In this document: piece by piece, positions 27,631-37,150 of the stretch
How positions within the stretch are numbered: position 1 is the first letter of the stretch
Layout: each line of letters starts with the position of its first letter
From: Paludibacter propionicigenes WB4
GTDB taxonomy: Bacteria; Bacteroidota; Bacteroidia; Bacteroidales; Paludibacteraceae
Length of the DNA: 64,000 nt
Assembly (NCBI RefSeq): GCF_000183135.1
Contig: NC_014734.1
Coordinates: 3,621,505-3,685,504, forward strand
Direction of reading: 5' to 3'
Position numbers and translations under genes: made by a program
Notes under the pieces: model-generated
Seen by the model: only the letters and a program-made list of their open reading frames with translations
Databases searched by the model: none
What the model was told of the DNA's origin: nothing

Positions 27631-28779
27631 ATGCGATACTTTATCATAGCAGGAGAGGCTTCGGGCGATTTACACGCATCGAATTTAATGCGAGAGCTTT
27701 TTAAAGAAGATCCGGAAGCTAAGTTTTGCTTCCTGGGTGGTGACTTAATGCTTGCACAAGCTCATGGCGGAAAGATGGTAAAACATTACCGTGATATGGC
27801 TTTTATGGGAATTATTGCTGTGCTGAGAAATGCCAAAACGGTACTGAAAAACCTAAGCGATTGTAAGCAAGCGATTGTTGATTTTCAGCCCGATGTATTG
27901 ATTTTGGTAGACTATCCAAGCTTTAATCTGCGCATGGCTCGTTTTGTAAAAGAGCATCTGAGTGCCAAAGTATACTTTTATATTTCTCCCAAAATATGGG
28001 CGTGGAAAGAATATCGTATCAAGGAAATTAAGCGCTATGTGGACAAAATGTTTACTATTTTTCCTTTCGAAACAGCTTTTTATCGTAAGCATGATTATCA
28101 GGTGGAATATGTTGGAAATCCTACTATCGATTCTGTTTATACACGCCCCAATCAACAACAAACATTCACTGAATTTTGCATAGAAAATCAATTGCCGGAT
28201 AAACCCATTATTGCTATTCTGGCAGGTAGCCGTAAGCAAGAAATTGTGGGCTGCCTTCCACGAATGGTAGATGCCGGTTTGCGTTTTCCCGATTATCAGG
28301 TGGTGATAGCCGGTGCACCGGGCATTGAAGCAGATTTATACAATTCTGTGTTGAAAGGCCGAAATGTTTCGGTAGTTTTTGGTAAGACTTACGAATTGCT
28401 TCAGCAGTCGAAAGCAGCAGTAGTGAATTCAGGAACTGCAACTCTCGAAACAGCCTTAGTCGGTACTCCGGAGGTTGTAGTATATCATGTGCCAATGGGA
28501 AGAATAGGATACTTTGTAAAGGAAGTGGTAGTCCGCGTAAAATTTGTTTCGTTGGTAAACATTGTTGCAGAAAGACTCATTGTAAAAGAACTGTTGGCAC
28601 ATTTATTTACCGTAAATAATATTGCCTCAGAACTGGACTTAATATTGAATAACTCAACCTACCGCCAAACCATGTTACAAAATTATTCGATAATTAAAGA
28701 AGCACTTGGTGAACCGGGAACGGCCGAACGGGCAGCAAAGAAGATGGTTTCGAGTTTGTTGTTGCAGGAGAATAATTAG
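27631..28779 (+). CDS. lpxB: Lipid-A-disaccharide synthase
   Basis: 382-residue GT19 enzyme that joins UDP-diacylglucosamine and lipid X to form lipid A disaccharide at the inner leaflet. Motifs: AGEASGDLHASNLM near the N-terminus, FLGGDLM, YYISPKIWAWKEYRIKEI (about 117-134), AGSRKQEIVGCLP (about 198-210) and the nucleotide-binding GTATLETALVGTPEVVVY (about 272-289). Full length. Last gene of the gldF-surE-lpxB strand; convergent with ptb, with no clear terminator. Confidence 0.96.
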   Translation: MRYFIIAGEASGDLHASNLMRELFKEDPEAKFCFLGGDLMLAQAHGGKMVKHYRDMAFMGIIAVLRNAKTVLKNLSDCKQAIVDFQPDVLILVDYPSFNLRMARFVKEHLSAKVYFYISPKIWAWKEYRIKEIKRYVDKMFTIFPFETAFYRKHDYQVEYVGNPTIDSVYTRPNQQQTFTEFCIENQLPDKPIIAILAGSRKQEIVGCLPRMVDAGLRFPDYQVVIAGAPGIEADLYNSVLKGRNVSVVFGKTYELLQQSKAAVVNSGTATLETALVGTPEVVVYHVPMGRIGYFVKEVVVRVKFVSLVNIVAERLIVKELLAHLFTVNNIASELDLILNNSTYRQTMLQNYSIIKEALGEPGTAERAAKKMVSSLLLQENN

Positions 28780-28812
28780 AAACTTTGGCTTGCTTTATCT
28801 AACATTCAAGTT

Positions 28813-29724
28813 TCAACTTATCACACAAGCCATAGCGATGCTGTAGAACTTCGATTGTACGCTTTCGCTACGCGAGGTCAATACCACAGGTTTCTCAGTG
28901 CCTTGTAGTAATCCACCCATTTCGGCTCCTGCAAAGAGCGATAGGCCTTTATAAAAACAGTTTGCGCATTCAAAATTGGGGAAAATGAGGATGTCGGCAT
29001 CGCCTAAAACGGGAGATGGTACATTTTTTATGCTTCCACGCTCTTTGTCTAACGCCAGAAAAATATCCAGCGGTCCATCCATGATGACATTTCCAAATTC
29101 ACCTTCACGCCACATCTGCATGATGTCAAGATAATCCTGCATATAATGAATCTTAGGATTTGCTACTTCGGTTGCATGGATAAGTGCCACTTTAGGTTTT
29201 GATATCCCAAATTTGTAGGCTGTCTTGATAGCATATTTTATCATGGCAATGCGTTGAACCAGATTTGGTGATGGAATCACAACCGGATCAGAGAAGAAAA
29301 TCAATTTGTGATAGTTAGGAATCTGTAGAGCAGCATTGAACGTGAGAACATTGCCGGCTGGCAATATTCCTTTTTCCTTGTCCAAAATAGCCCGGAGCAA
29401 TACATCAGTATTCACTAACCCTTTCATTAAAATGTCTGCTTCTCCGGCTTTTACCATGCGAACTGCTTCCAACGTAGCTAATTGAACTTCAGGAATGTCT
29501 ATGATATGAATAAAAGGAGATAAGTTATGTTCTTCAAAAAGATGAGGTGATTCAATGGAAGCGACATCGCCAATCAAAAAAGCTTCAACAATGCCCATGT
29601 CCACTGCTTTTAGAACAGCATCCAAGGTGTGCGAATCAACAGCATTGGCAACCGCCAGACGTTTACGCTGGTTTATGTTTTTAAGATGTGAGGTGAGTTC
29701 GGCAAACGATGTTATTAGTTCCAT
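28813..29724 (-). CDS. ptb: Phosphate butyryltransferase
   Basis: 303-residue enzyme of the phosphate acetyl/butyryltransferase family (butyryl-CoA + Pi to butyryl-phosphate + CoA). Motifs: ADILMKGLVNTDVLLRAIL (about 98-116), FFSDPVVIPSPNLVQRIAMI and a glycine-rich end (LFAGAEMGGLLQGTEKP). The usual partner, butyrate kinase (buk), is not in the window: ptb has its own promoter upstream and lpxB converges downstream. It could serve other branched or short-chain acyl-CoAs. Confidence 0.88.
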   Translation of the reverse strand: MELITSFAELTSHLKNINQRKRLAVANAVDSHTLDAVLKAVDMGIVEAFLIGDVASIESPHLFEEHNLSPFIHIIDIPEVQLATLEAVRMVKAGEADILMKGLVNTDVLLRAILDKEKGILPAGNVLTFNAALQIPNYHKLIFFSDPVVIPSPNLVQRIAMIKYAIKTAYKFGISKPKVALIHATEVANPKIHYMQDYLDIMQMWREGEFGNVIMDGPLDIFLALDKERGSIKNVPSPVLGDADILIFPNFECANCFYKGLSLFAGAEMGGLLQGTEKPVVLTSRSESVQSKFYSIAMACVIS

Positions 29725-29752
29725 TTAAACCAGATTAGTTTTGATTTCAGGA

Positions 29753-29760
29753 CAAATGTA
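29753..29760 (-). promoter_or_regulatory. Predicted -7 box of ptb
   Basis: TACATTTG on the minus strand, 29 bases before the ptb start codon. Confidence 0.45.
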
Positions 29761-30277
29761 TGAATAATATTTGTTCAATACAATATCTTAAATGCGAATC
29801 GGGCTCTGTGTTTAAATAATTGCAATACAGGTTTTTAATTGAGTTCTTTTGATTCATTTTTTTACTTTCGTTTTTTCGTTTTTTGCTCTAAAAAACAGTC
29901 GTGTTTTTATTTTTTGTCTGTGCTTTGCTTTCAATTTGTTATGACTTATGTTTTACTTATGTTTTTTGATTATTTTACGATTGGAAGTTCTTTTAACTTT
30001 TTTGTTGGAGCTATACTGTTCTTGAGTTGAAAATGTTTCAAGCATTGCTTCGGATTAGATTCTTTCTTACTGGCTTTCCAGCATAAAGTGATCAAAGAGA
30101 ATTATAAGTATTTGCCCGAGTTAAAGAATGATTATTATTTGAATTCTCCCCGGTTTTTCTGATTAATATTTTCGTGTTTGAAAGATATAATGGACGGCTA
30201 TATATTAAATATTGCTATTTATTTCCATGTTATTGTTAGTTATATCTTAAGGTTAACTAAAATTGAATTGGCTATTA

Positions 30278-30306
30278 TTTGAAAAAGAAAATATGTTATA
30301 ACTTTG
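30278..30306 (+). promoter_or_regulatory. Predicted promoter of the first DUF2723 gene
   Basis: TTTG (30278-30281), 17-base spacer, TAACTTTG (30299-30306); leader of about 120 bases. The sequence GTTAACTAAAA lies 47 bases before the -7 box and recurs at the same distance before the paralogue. Confidence 0.6.
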
Positions 30307-30436
30307 ACTTTTTTTATCAAAGCAGTATGATTGATATTCCGAATTTACTATAGCGTGTGTAGTGTTTCAATTGCTTCTTCCGATCAATTCGTAGTAACCC
30401 GATTTTAAATATAAACAACAAAAAGCATTTCATTAA

Positions 30437-33400
30437 ATGAAACGATTTAAATTAATCAACAACATTTTCGGATGGTTTACTTTTGCGATAGCCGCTGTGA
30501 CGTACTTACTCACCATGGAGCCAACAGCAAGTTTCTGGGATTGTCCGGAATTTATTGCCAGTGCCTTTAAGTTTGAAGTGGGTCATCCACCCGGAGCACC
30601 ATTATCTGCTCTTTTTGGCCATTTCTTTTCTCTATTTGCCAAAGACAACAGTCATGTTGCTATTATGGTAAATTCGTTTACGGCTTTATGTAGTGCGTTT
30701 ACCATTCTATTTCTATTTTGGACTATTACGCATTTAGCTCGTAAGGTTATTATAAAGTCGGAAGCTGATTTTACAAAAGCAAATATTATTGGAGTAATAG
30801 GAGCAGGTTTGGTTGGAGCGTTAGCCTATACTTTTTCCGATACATTCTGGTTCTCGGCAGTGGAAGCGGAAGTGTATGGATTTTCGGCTCTTTTTACAGC
30901 CGTGGTTTTCTGGTTGATACTGAAATGGGAAGATGTTGCAGATGAGCCTGGTTCAGATCGTTGGTTGGTGGTTCTTGCATACTTGATGGGACTTTCCATC
31001 GGTGTCCATTTGCTCAATTTGTTGGCTATTCCTGTTGTGGTAATGGTTTATTATTTAAAAAAATATACACCTTCATTTAAAGGGGTGTTACTGGCTTTAC
31101 TAGGAGGTGGAGTAATTCTTGGAGCAATATTATATGGATTGATTCCCGGATTTGTGGAAGTAGCCGGCTGGTTCGAGTTGTTCTTTGTCAACCAACTTGG
31201 ATTTGCATTTAATACAGGTTTGTTTGTTTATATTATTTTAGTTTTTTCTTCTCTGATATGGGCAATCTACGAATCGTATGTCGATAAAAACAGACTGAGA
31301 ATGTATGTGTCGTTTATATTGGCAGTTTCTATTACCGGCATTCCGTTTTTAGGCGCCCGGTTGTTGGTTGGGTTGATTATAATTATTGGTTTGTCCGTGT
31401 TCTTTTATTATCGTAGATCCAAAATTAGTGCACGCTGGCTGAATACCATTGTAATGATGGTTGTTATGGTCTTGATTGGATATTCCTCATACACCATAAT
31501 TATGATACGGTCGTCGGCCAATCCTACTATGGATCAGAATAACCCCGATAACCTATTTTCGTTAAGATATTATCTCAACAGGGAGCAGTACCCCGATAGT
31601 CCTTTGCTTTTTGGCTCGACTTATAATGCTCCTGTGAAATTTGTAGCCGATGGGAATGGCTATGCACCGGTACAAAAAGAAAAAGGGCATTCTTTTTATA
31701 GTTTGAAAACCAAGAAATCGGCTGGTGATAAAGATGAATATATAGTGGTAGGTCATAAAGGTGATAATGAATATGAAATGGACGAGCATTTTGATATGTT
31801 TTTTCCTCGAATGTATGATAGTAACCCAAGATCAATAGAAGCCTATAAATACTGGGGGAAAATTACCGGATTACCTGTGAGTTATGAATATTGTGGTCAA
31901 CAAAAGACCGATATGAAGCCCACTTTCATAGAAAATATGCGTTTCTTTTTCAACTATCAGATTAATTTTATGTATTGGCGCTATTTTATGTGGAATTTTA
32001 GTGGCAGGCAAAATGATATGCAGGGAAATGGTGAAGTTGAACATGGAAACTGGATAACGGGAATCAGCTTTATTGATAACCTTTTAGTCGGGAATCAGGA
32101 AAAAATGCCTTCGCAGTTAAAAGAAAATAAAGGCAGAAACACCTATTTTATGCTACCATTACTCCTTGGCGTAATAGGAATATTTTTTCTGCTTTACGGA
32201 GGAAAATCCGGAATTGAAAAATTCTGGTTGATTATGTTGCTGTTTTTACTTACCGGTATCGCTATCGTAGTGTATCTTAATCAATCGCCATATCAACCGC
32301 GTGAGCGCGACTATGCATATGCCGGGTCGTTCTATGCCTTCAGTATCTGGATTGGTATGGGCGTGTTGGGTATTATCCGATTGATAAATAAGTATTTGAC
32401 AAAGTTGCCGCGAACGGTTACAGCTGCCATAGTTGTTGTCTTTTGTTTGGGGGTTCCTGCTTTGATGGCTCAACAAAACTGGGATGATCATGATCGGAGC
32501 AACCGGTACACTTGTAGGGATTTCGGGCAGAACTATTTGTCTTCGTGCAAAACCAATGCGATTATTTTTACCATGGGCGATAATGATACTTTTCCACTTT
32601 GGTACAATCAAGAGGTAGAAGGTTTTAGAACTGATGTGCGGGTGTGTAATCTTAGTTATCTTCAAGCTGATTGGTATATTGGCCAAATGAAACGGGAAGC
32701 TTATTCATCAAAACCATTGCCTATATCGTGGGATCCGAAAGATTATGAACCCGGTAAAAATGAGATGGTTGAAGTGGATTCATTAATGCCAAGCCTCGAT
32801 GTAAAAACGGCTTACAATTTTATTCTTAGTTCAGATCCTCAAACTAAAATACAAGGGCAATCTTTTATACCTACCAACCATTTGTTTTTGCCGGTGGATG
32901 CACAACAGGTCATTAAATCAGGAACTTTGCCTGCATCCAGAGCTTCGGAAATTATTCCACAGATTAATTTTGATCTTCGTCGGGGTGTAAGCAGAAGTGA
33001 TCTTATGATTATCGAATTGTTGAAAGAAAATAACTGGAAACGTCCGGTTTATTTTGCAATATCAATTGGTGGAGAGTATCTTGGATTAAAAGATCATTTC
33101 GAACTTACCGGTTTAACGTATCAGATTGTTCCGGTGGGAGCGAAAGGTGCTGGTGTAGGGGTTAATACTGATGAGCTGTATAATAACATGATGACTAAAT
33201 TCAAGTTTGGAAATATAGCCGATCCCAAGGTTTATTTGGATGAAACCACTTTGAATATGTGTCACTCACACAGGGCTATGTTTGTTTATTTAATTGGTGA
33301 TTTGATAAAAAAAGGAGACGTAGTGCGTGCTAAAAAAGCTTTGGATTACTGCAATAAAGTTATTCCGGGTTCAACGGTTCGACACGATTTCGGTTCACTT

Positions 33401-33664
33401 CATTTGGCTGAGTTCTATTACATGCTAAATGAGCCAGCGAAAGGCAATGCAATCATGGATGATGTTGCTAATGATTGTGTTGAGAACCTTGATTGGTATC
33501 TGAGTTTTGATAAGTCCAAGCTTGGCGGTTTGTCGGATCAAATTAATCAGAATCTTGGAATCTTATATCAGATTTTACGCACATGCGACCAGGCCAAACA
33601 AAAGAATATTTTGAACAAATATCTCCCTCGATATACGGAATACACTAAAAGATTACAAATTTAA
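30437..33664 (+). CDS. DUF2723 (TMEM260-like) GT-C membrane protein, copy 1
   Basis: 1,075-residue integral membrane protein. The N-terminal half has about twelve to fourteen membrane segments with the family motif ASFWDCPEFIASAFK followed by GHPPGAPL (about 33-57), which holds the acidic residues expected of a GT-C active site. A periplasmic insertion (about 370-500) carries NPTMDQNNPDN. More membrane segments follow, then a soluble C-terminal region (about 690-1075) containing GDNDTFPLWYNQEVEG and TPR-like helices. Human TMEM260 is a protein O-mannosyltransferase; the bacterial members probably glycosylate envelope proteins (inference). It is followed by its own terminator and by a close paralogue. 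Confidence 0.85.
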   Translation: MKRFKLINNIFGWFTFAIAAVTYLLTMEPTASFWDCPEFIASAFKFEVGHPPGAPLSALFGHFFSLFAKDNSHVAIMVNSFTALCSAFTILFLFWTITHLARKVIIKSEADFTKANIIGVIGAGLVGALAYTFSDTFWFSAVEAEVYGFSALFTAVVFWLILKWEDVADEPGSDRWLVVLAYLMGLSIGVHLLNLLAIPVVVMVYYLKKYTPSFKGVLLALLGGGVILGAILYGLIPGFVEVAGWFELFFVNQLGFAFNTGLFVYIILVFSSLIWAIYESYVDKNRLRMYVSFILAVSITGIPFLGARLLVGLIIIIGLSVFFYYRRSKISARWLNTIVMMVVMVLIGYSSYTIIMIRSSANPTMDQNNPDNLFSLRYYLNREQYPDSPLLFGSTYNAPVKFVADGNGYAPVQKEKGHSFYSLKTKKSAGDKDEYIVVGHKGDNEYEMDEHFDMFFPRMYDSNPRSIEAYKYWGKITGLPVSYEYCGQQKTDMKPTFIENMRFFFNYQINFMYWRYFMWNFSGRQNDMQGNGEVEHGNWITGISFIDNLLVGNQEKMPSQLKENKGRNTYFMLPLLLGVIGIFFLLYGGKSGIEKFWLIMLLFLLTGIAIVVYLNQSPYQPRERDYAYAGSFYAFSIWIGMGVLGIIRLINKYLTKLPRTVTAAIVVVFCLGVPALMAQQNWDDHDRSNRYTCRDFGQNYLSSCKTNAIIFTMGDNDTFPLWYNQEVEGFRTDVRVCNLSYLQADWYIGQMKREAYSSKPLPISWDPKDYEPGKNEMVEVDSLMPSLDVKTAYNFILSSDPQTKIQGQSFIPTNHLFLPVDAQQVIKSGTLPASRASEIIPQINFDLRRGVSRSDLMIIELLKENNWKRPVYFAISIGGEYLGLKDHFELTGLTYQIVPVGAKGAGVGVNTDELYNNMMTKFKFGNIADPKVYLDETTLNMCHSHRAMFVYLIGDLIKKGDVVRAKKALDYCNKVIPGSTVRHDFGSLHLAEFYYMLNEPAKGNAIMDDVANDCVENLDWYLSFDKSKLGGLSDQINQNLGILYQILRTCDQAKQKNILNKYLPRYTEYTKRLQI

Positions 33665-33689
33665 ATAGACAGGTTTTTTTAGAGAGATG

Positions 33690-33733
33690 GAGCCACGGTA
33701 GCAATTGTATTGTTATCGTGGCTCTTCTTTTTT
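33690..33733 (+). terminator. Rho-independent terminator after DUF2723 copy 1
   Basis: 16-bp stem with two G-U pairs (33690-33705 and 33709-33724), then a T-rich tract. It separates transcription of the two paralogues. Confidence 0.75.
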
Positions 33734-33829
33734 GACGTAGGATATTTGTATATAGTTTTATAAAAAGGTATAGATTTTTTAATGTTAACTAAAAAACGGC
33801 AAAGTTCGCTATCTGACTGAATTTTTTTG

Positions 33830-33837
33830 TATCTTTG
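33830..33837 (+). promoter_or_regulatory. Predicted -7 box of DUF2723 copy 2
   Basis: TATCTTTG, about 90 bases before the ATG. GTTAACTAAAA (33784-33794) lies 46 bases upstream, as before copy 1. Confidence 0.5.
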
Positions 33838-33925
33838 GACGTTTTTTTCAATGACAAAATATCGATGCTGAACAACGATATTACATTAACAGACCATTAT
33901 CAACTAACAACAATAATTAGCTTTC

Positions 33926-36900
33926 ATGAAACGATTTAGATTAATGAATAACATCTTCGGATGGGTAGCTTTTGCTATTGCTGCTTTGACGTATTTACTC
34001 ACTATGGAGCCAACAGCAAGCTTTTGGGATTGCCCTGAATTTATTGCAAGTGCCTTCAAATTGGAGGTAGGTCACCCACCGGGTGCTCCATTGTCAGCTC
34101 TTTTCGGTCATTTATTCTCATTATTTGCTAAAGATAATAGTCATGTAGCCATCATGGTTAACTCGTTTACTGCTTTATGTAGTGCATTTACCATTTTGTT
34201 TTTGTTCTGGACTATAACGCATTTAGCCCGTAAAGTTATTATAAAATCGGAAGAAAGCTATACTACCGGAAACACAATTGCAATAATTGGTGCCGGACTT
34301 GTAGGTGCTTTGGCTTATACATTCTCAGATACATTTTGGTTTTCAGCTGTCGAAGCAGAAGTTTATGGTTTCTCTTCACTCTTCACGGCGTTGGTATTCT
34401 GGCTTATTCTGAAATGGGAGGATGTGGCAGACGAAAAGGGATCAGACCGTTGGTTGATTCTGATAGCCTACTTAATGGGACTTTCCATCGGTGTTCACTT
34501 GTTGAACCTGCTCGCTATTCCTGCACTTGTACTTGTTTATTATTTCAAGAAATATACTCCTTCTGTAAAAGGCACTCTTTTGGCTTTATTGTCAGGTGTG
34601 GTGATTTTGGGAGCTGTGCTTTATGGTGTGATTCCCGGTTGCGTTGAAGTTGCCAGTTGGTTTGAATTATTATTCGTAAATAAGCTTGGATTTGGATTTA
34701 ATACTGGTTTATTCGCTTATATTATTCTTTCAATTGCTATTCTGGTTTGGGCTATTTATGAATCAAACACAGCCAAGAGCAAGTTACGTATGGCAATTTC
34801 TTTTATTTTGTCAATATCTCTTGCCGGCATCCCATTTTTGGGTGATCATGTGGTTGTGGGAATAGTAATAATTGCTGGTCTGGGAATTTTCTTCTATATC
34901 AAAAGAAATTATATCAATCCACGTTGGTTCAATACTATAGTTCTTATGGTATCCATGGTTTTGATCGGTTATTCGACCTATGCCGTAATTGTTATTCGCT
35001 CATCGGCCAATCCTACTATGGATCAAAATAACCCGGATAATCTGTTCTCATTGAAATATTACCTCAACCGTGAGCAGTATGGCGATCGTCCGCTACTTTA
35101 TGGGGCTTGCTATAGTGCTCCTGTAAAACTTAAGGTGGATGGAAATACTTGTTCACCTGAACAGACTCAAGGTGCACCAACTTACGGTCAAAAGCCCAAA
35201 ACGTCTGCTTCAGATAAAGATGAGTACATAATTACAGGATATAAAACTGATTATGTAATGGATGAACGTTTTAATATGTTTTTCCCTCGTATGTACAGTA
35301 ATCAGGAATCGCACGTTGCAGCCTACAAAGAATGGGGTAAAATTACAGGCGAAACAATTAGCTACGATTATTGCGGACAGCAAAAGAGCGATGTAAAGCC
35401 TACGTTTATAGAGAATATGCGTTTCTTCTTCGACTATCAGGTGAACTTTATGTACTTGCGCTATTTTATGTGGAATTTTAGCGGACGGCAAAATGACCTA
35501 CAAGGATATGGTGAAATTGATCGTGGTAACTGGATTACCGGTATCGGTTTTATCGATAATGCACTGGTTGGTGATCAAAAAAACTTACCTTCGGAACTGA
35601 AAGACAACAAAGGACACAACACCTATTTCTTATTGCCGTTGATTCTGGGTATTTTAGGAATGGTATTCATGATTTATGGAGGAAAGCACGGTATTGAAGG
35701 GTTCTGGCTCATTATGTTGCTATTTATACTTACCGGTATAGCCATTGTGGTTTATCTCAATCAGACACCTTATCAACCCCGCGAACGTGATTACGCTTAT
35801 GCAGGTTCGTTCTATGCGTTCTGTATATGGATTGGACTGGGTGTGTTGGGAGTTGTAAAAGCGCTTGATAAATACTTGCCTAAAATTCCCAAAACGGCTA
35901 CTGCAGCTATTGCTACTCTTTTCTGTCTGGGAGTTCCGGCTTTGATGGCTCAGCAAAACTGGGATGATCATGACCGCAGCGATCGTTACACCTGTCGTGA
36001 TTTTGGAAAGAATTATCTGACCTCGTGTGCGCCGAATGCAATTATATTTACCAACGGAGACAATGATACTTTCCCGCTTTGGTATAATCAGGAGGTAGAA
36101 GGTGAAGGAACTGATAAAAGGGTTTGTAACCTTAGTTATTTGCAAACTGACTGGTATATTGGCCAAATGCAGCGTGCGGCTTATAAATCGGCTCCACTCC
36201 CAATTTCGTGGCAGCCAAAAGATTATGTCGCAGGTAAAAACGAAGTTCTATGGGTGGAAGATTTACTTCAAAAACCTCTAGATATCAAAACAGCGTTTGA
36301 TTTCATCTTAAGTTCAGATTCTTCAACAAAAATGAATGGTGAAGGCTTTATTCCAACTAAGCAGTTGTACCTTCCGGTTGATGCTCAGCAGGTAATTAAT
36401 TCAGGAACTTTACCAGCATCAAGAGCTTCTGAAATTATTCCACAGATTAATTTCGACCTGAAGAGAAGATTGACTAAGAGTGAGTTGATGATTCTGGAAC
36501 TGTTGAAAGAAAATAAATGGAAACGTCCTATTTACTTCGCAATGACTGTCGGAGATGAATATTATATGGGATTGAATGACCATTTTGAATTGACAGGACT
36601 TGCTTACCAAATTCTGCCAATCGGTGTAAAAGGTGCAGGTCCGGGTGTTAATGTGGATGTGATGTACGATAATTTGATGAATAAATTCAAGTATGGAAAT
36701 ATAGCTGACCCGAAAGTATATCTTGATGAAAATACAGCCCGCATGTGTCACACGCACCGTATGGTTTTTGCTCAAATGATTGGTGGATTAATGGCAAAAG
36801 GCGATACTGTAAGAGCTAAGAAGGCGTTAGATTACTGTAATAAAGTGATTCCCGGCACTACTGTACGTCATGATTATGTTTCTACGCAACTAGCCGATTA

Positions 36901-37150
36901 TTACTATAAACTGCATGAAACAGCTAAAGGAAATGCTATTATGGATGCAGTTGCCCGTGATTGTGTTGAATATCTTGATTGGTATTTGAGCTTAAGTACA
37001 GCTAGTCAAAATAGTGTTTCTTCAAGAATTGGTCATAATCTGGCTGTATTAAATCAGGTGTTACGTATTTGCGATCAGGCAAAACAAACTACCATAATGA
37101 ATAAATACATGCCTCGTTATATGGATTATACTAAAAGGGTTCGAATGTAA
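33926..37150 (+). CDS. DUF2723 (TMEM260-like) GT-C membrane protein, copy 2
   Basis: 1,074-residue paralogue of the preceding gene, collinear over its whole length and by eye about three quarters identical. The motifs ASFWDCPEFIASAFK, GHPPGAPL, NPTMDQNNPDN and GDNDTFPLWYNQEVEG are kept, so both copies look functional. Divergence is greatest in the periplasmic insertion (about 395-450), a later membrane segment, and the C-terminal helices. It heads a tight run with the deacetylase (stop and start codons abut), DUF2851 and Ig-like lipoprotein genes, ending at the terminator at 40930-40975. Confidence 0.85.
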   Translation: MKRFRLMNNIFGWVAFAIAALTYLLTMEPTASFWDCPEFIASAFKLEVGHPPGAPLSALFGHLFSLFAKDNSHVAIMVNSFTALCSAFTILFLFWTITHLARKVIIKSEESYTTGNTIAIIGAGLVGALAYTFSDTFWFSAVEAEVYGFSSLFTALVFWLILKWEDVADEKGSDRWLILIAYLMGLSIGVHLLNLLAIPALVLVYYFKKYTPSVKGTLLALLSGVVILGAVLYGVIPGCVEVASWFELLFVNKLGFGFNTGLFAYIILSIAILVWAIYESNTAKSKLRMAISFILSISLAGIPFLGDHVVVGIVIIAGLGIFFYIKRNYINPRWFNTIVLMVSMVLIGYSTYAVIVIRSSANPTMDQNNPDNLFSLKYYLNREQYGDRPLLYGACYSAPVKLKVDGNTCSPEQTQGAPTYGQKPKTSASDKDEYIITGYKTDYVMDERFNMFFPRMYSNQESHVAAYKEWGKITGETISYDYCGQQKSDVKPTFIENMRFFFDYQVNFMYLRYFMWNFSGRQNDLQGYGEIDRGNWITGIGFIDNALVGDQKNLPSELKDNKGHNTYFLLPLILGILGMVFMIYGGKHGIEGFWLIMLLFILTGIAIVVYLNQTPYQPRERDYAYAGSFYAFCIWIGLGVLGVVKALDKYLPKIPKTATAAIATLFCLGVPALMAQQNWDDHDRSDRYTCRDFGKNYLTSCAPNAIIFTNGDNDTFPLWYNQEVEGEGTDKRVCNLSYLQTDWYIGQMQRAAYKSAPLPISWQPKDYVAGKNEVLWVEDLLQKPLDIKTAFDFILSSDSSTKMNGEGFIPTKQLYLPVDAQQVINSGTLPASRASEIIPQINFDLKRRLTKSELMILELLKENKWKRPIYFAMTVGDEYYMGLNDHFELTGLAYQILPIGVKGAGPGVNVDVMYDNLMNKFKYGNIADPKVYLDENTARMCHTHRMVFAQMIGGLMAKGDTVRAKKALDYCNKVIPGTTVRHDYVSTQLADYYYKLHETAKGNAIMDAVARDCVEYLDWYLSLSTASQNSVSSRIGHNLAVLNQVLRICDQAKQTTIMNKYMPRYMDYTKRVRM

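Larger units (their letters stand above)
29725..30436. other. 712-base intergenic region, mostly non-coding
   Basis: It contains the ptb promoter at its left end and the first DUF2723 gene's promoter near 30278-30306. Between them the plus strand is strikingly T-rich (29850-30010). A 43-codon open stretch (30031-30162) reads like protein and ends YYLNSPRFF, but it has no start and I recognise nothing in it. No RNA gene or repeat was found. Confidence 0.5.

Noticed and set aside
29839..30030. 63-codon plus-strand ORF rich in Phe and Leu
   Set aside because: It begins at a TTG, arises from a T-rich stretch, has no leader signals and no recognisable features; most likely chance.
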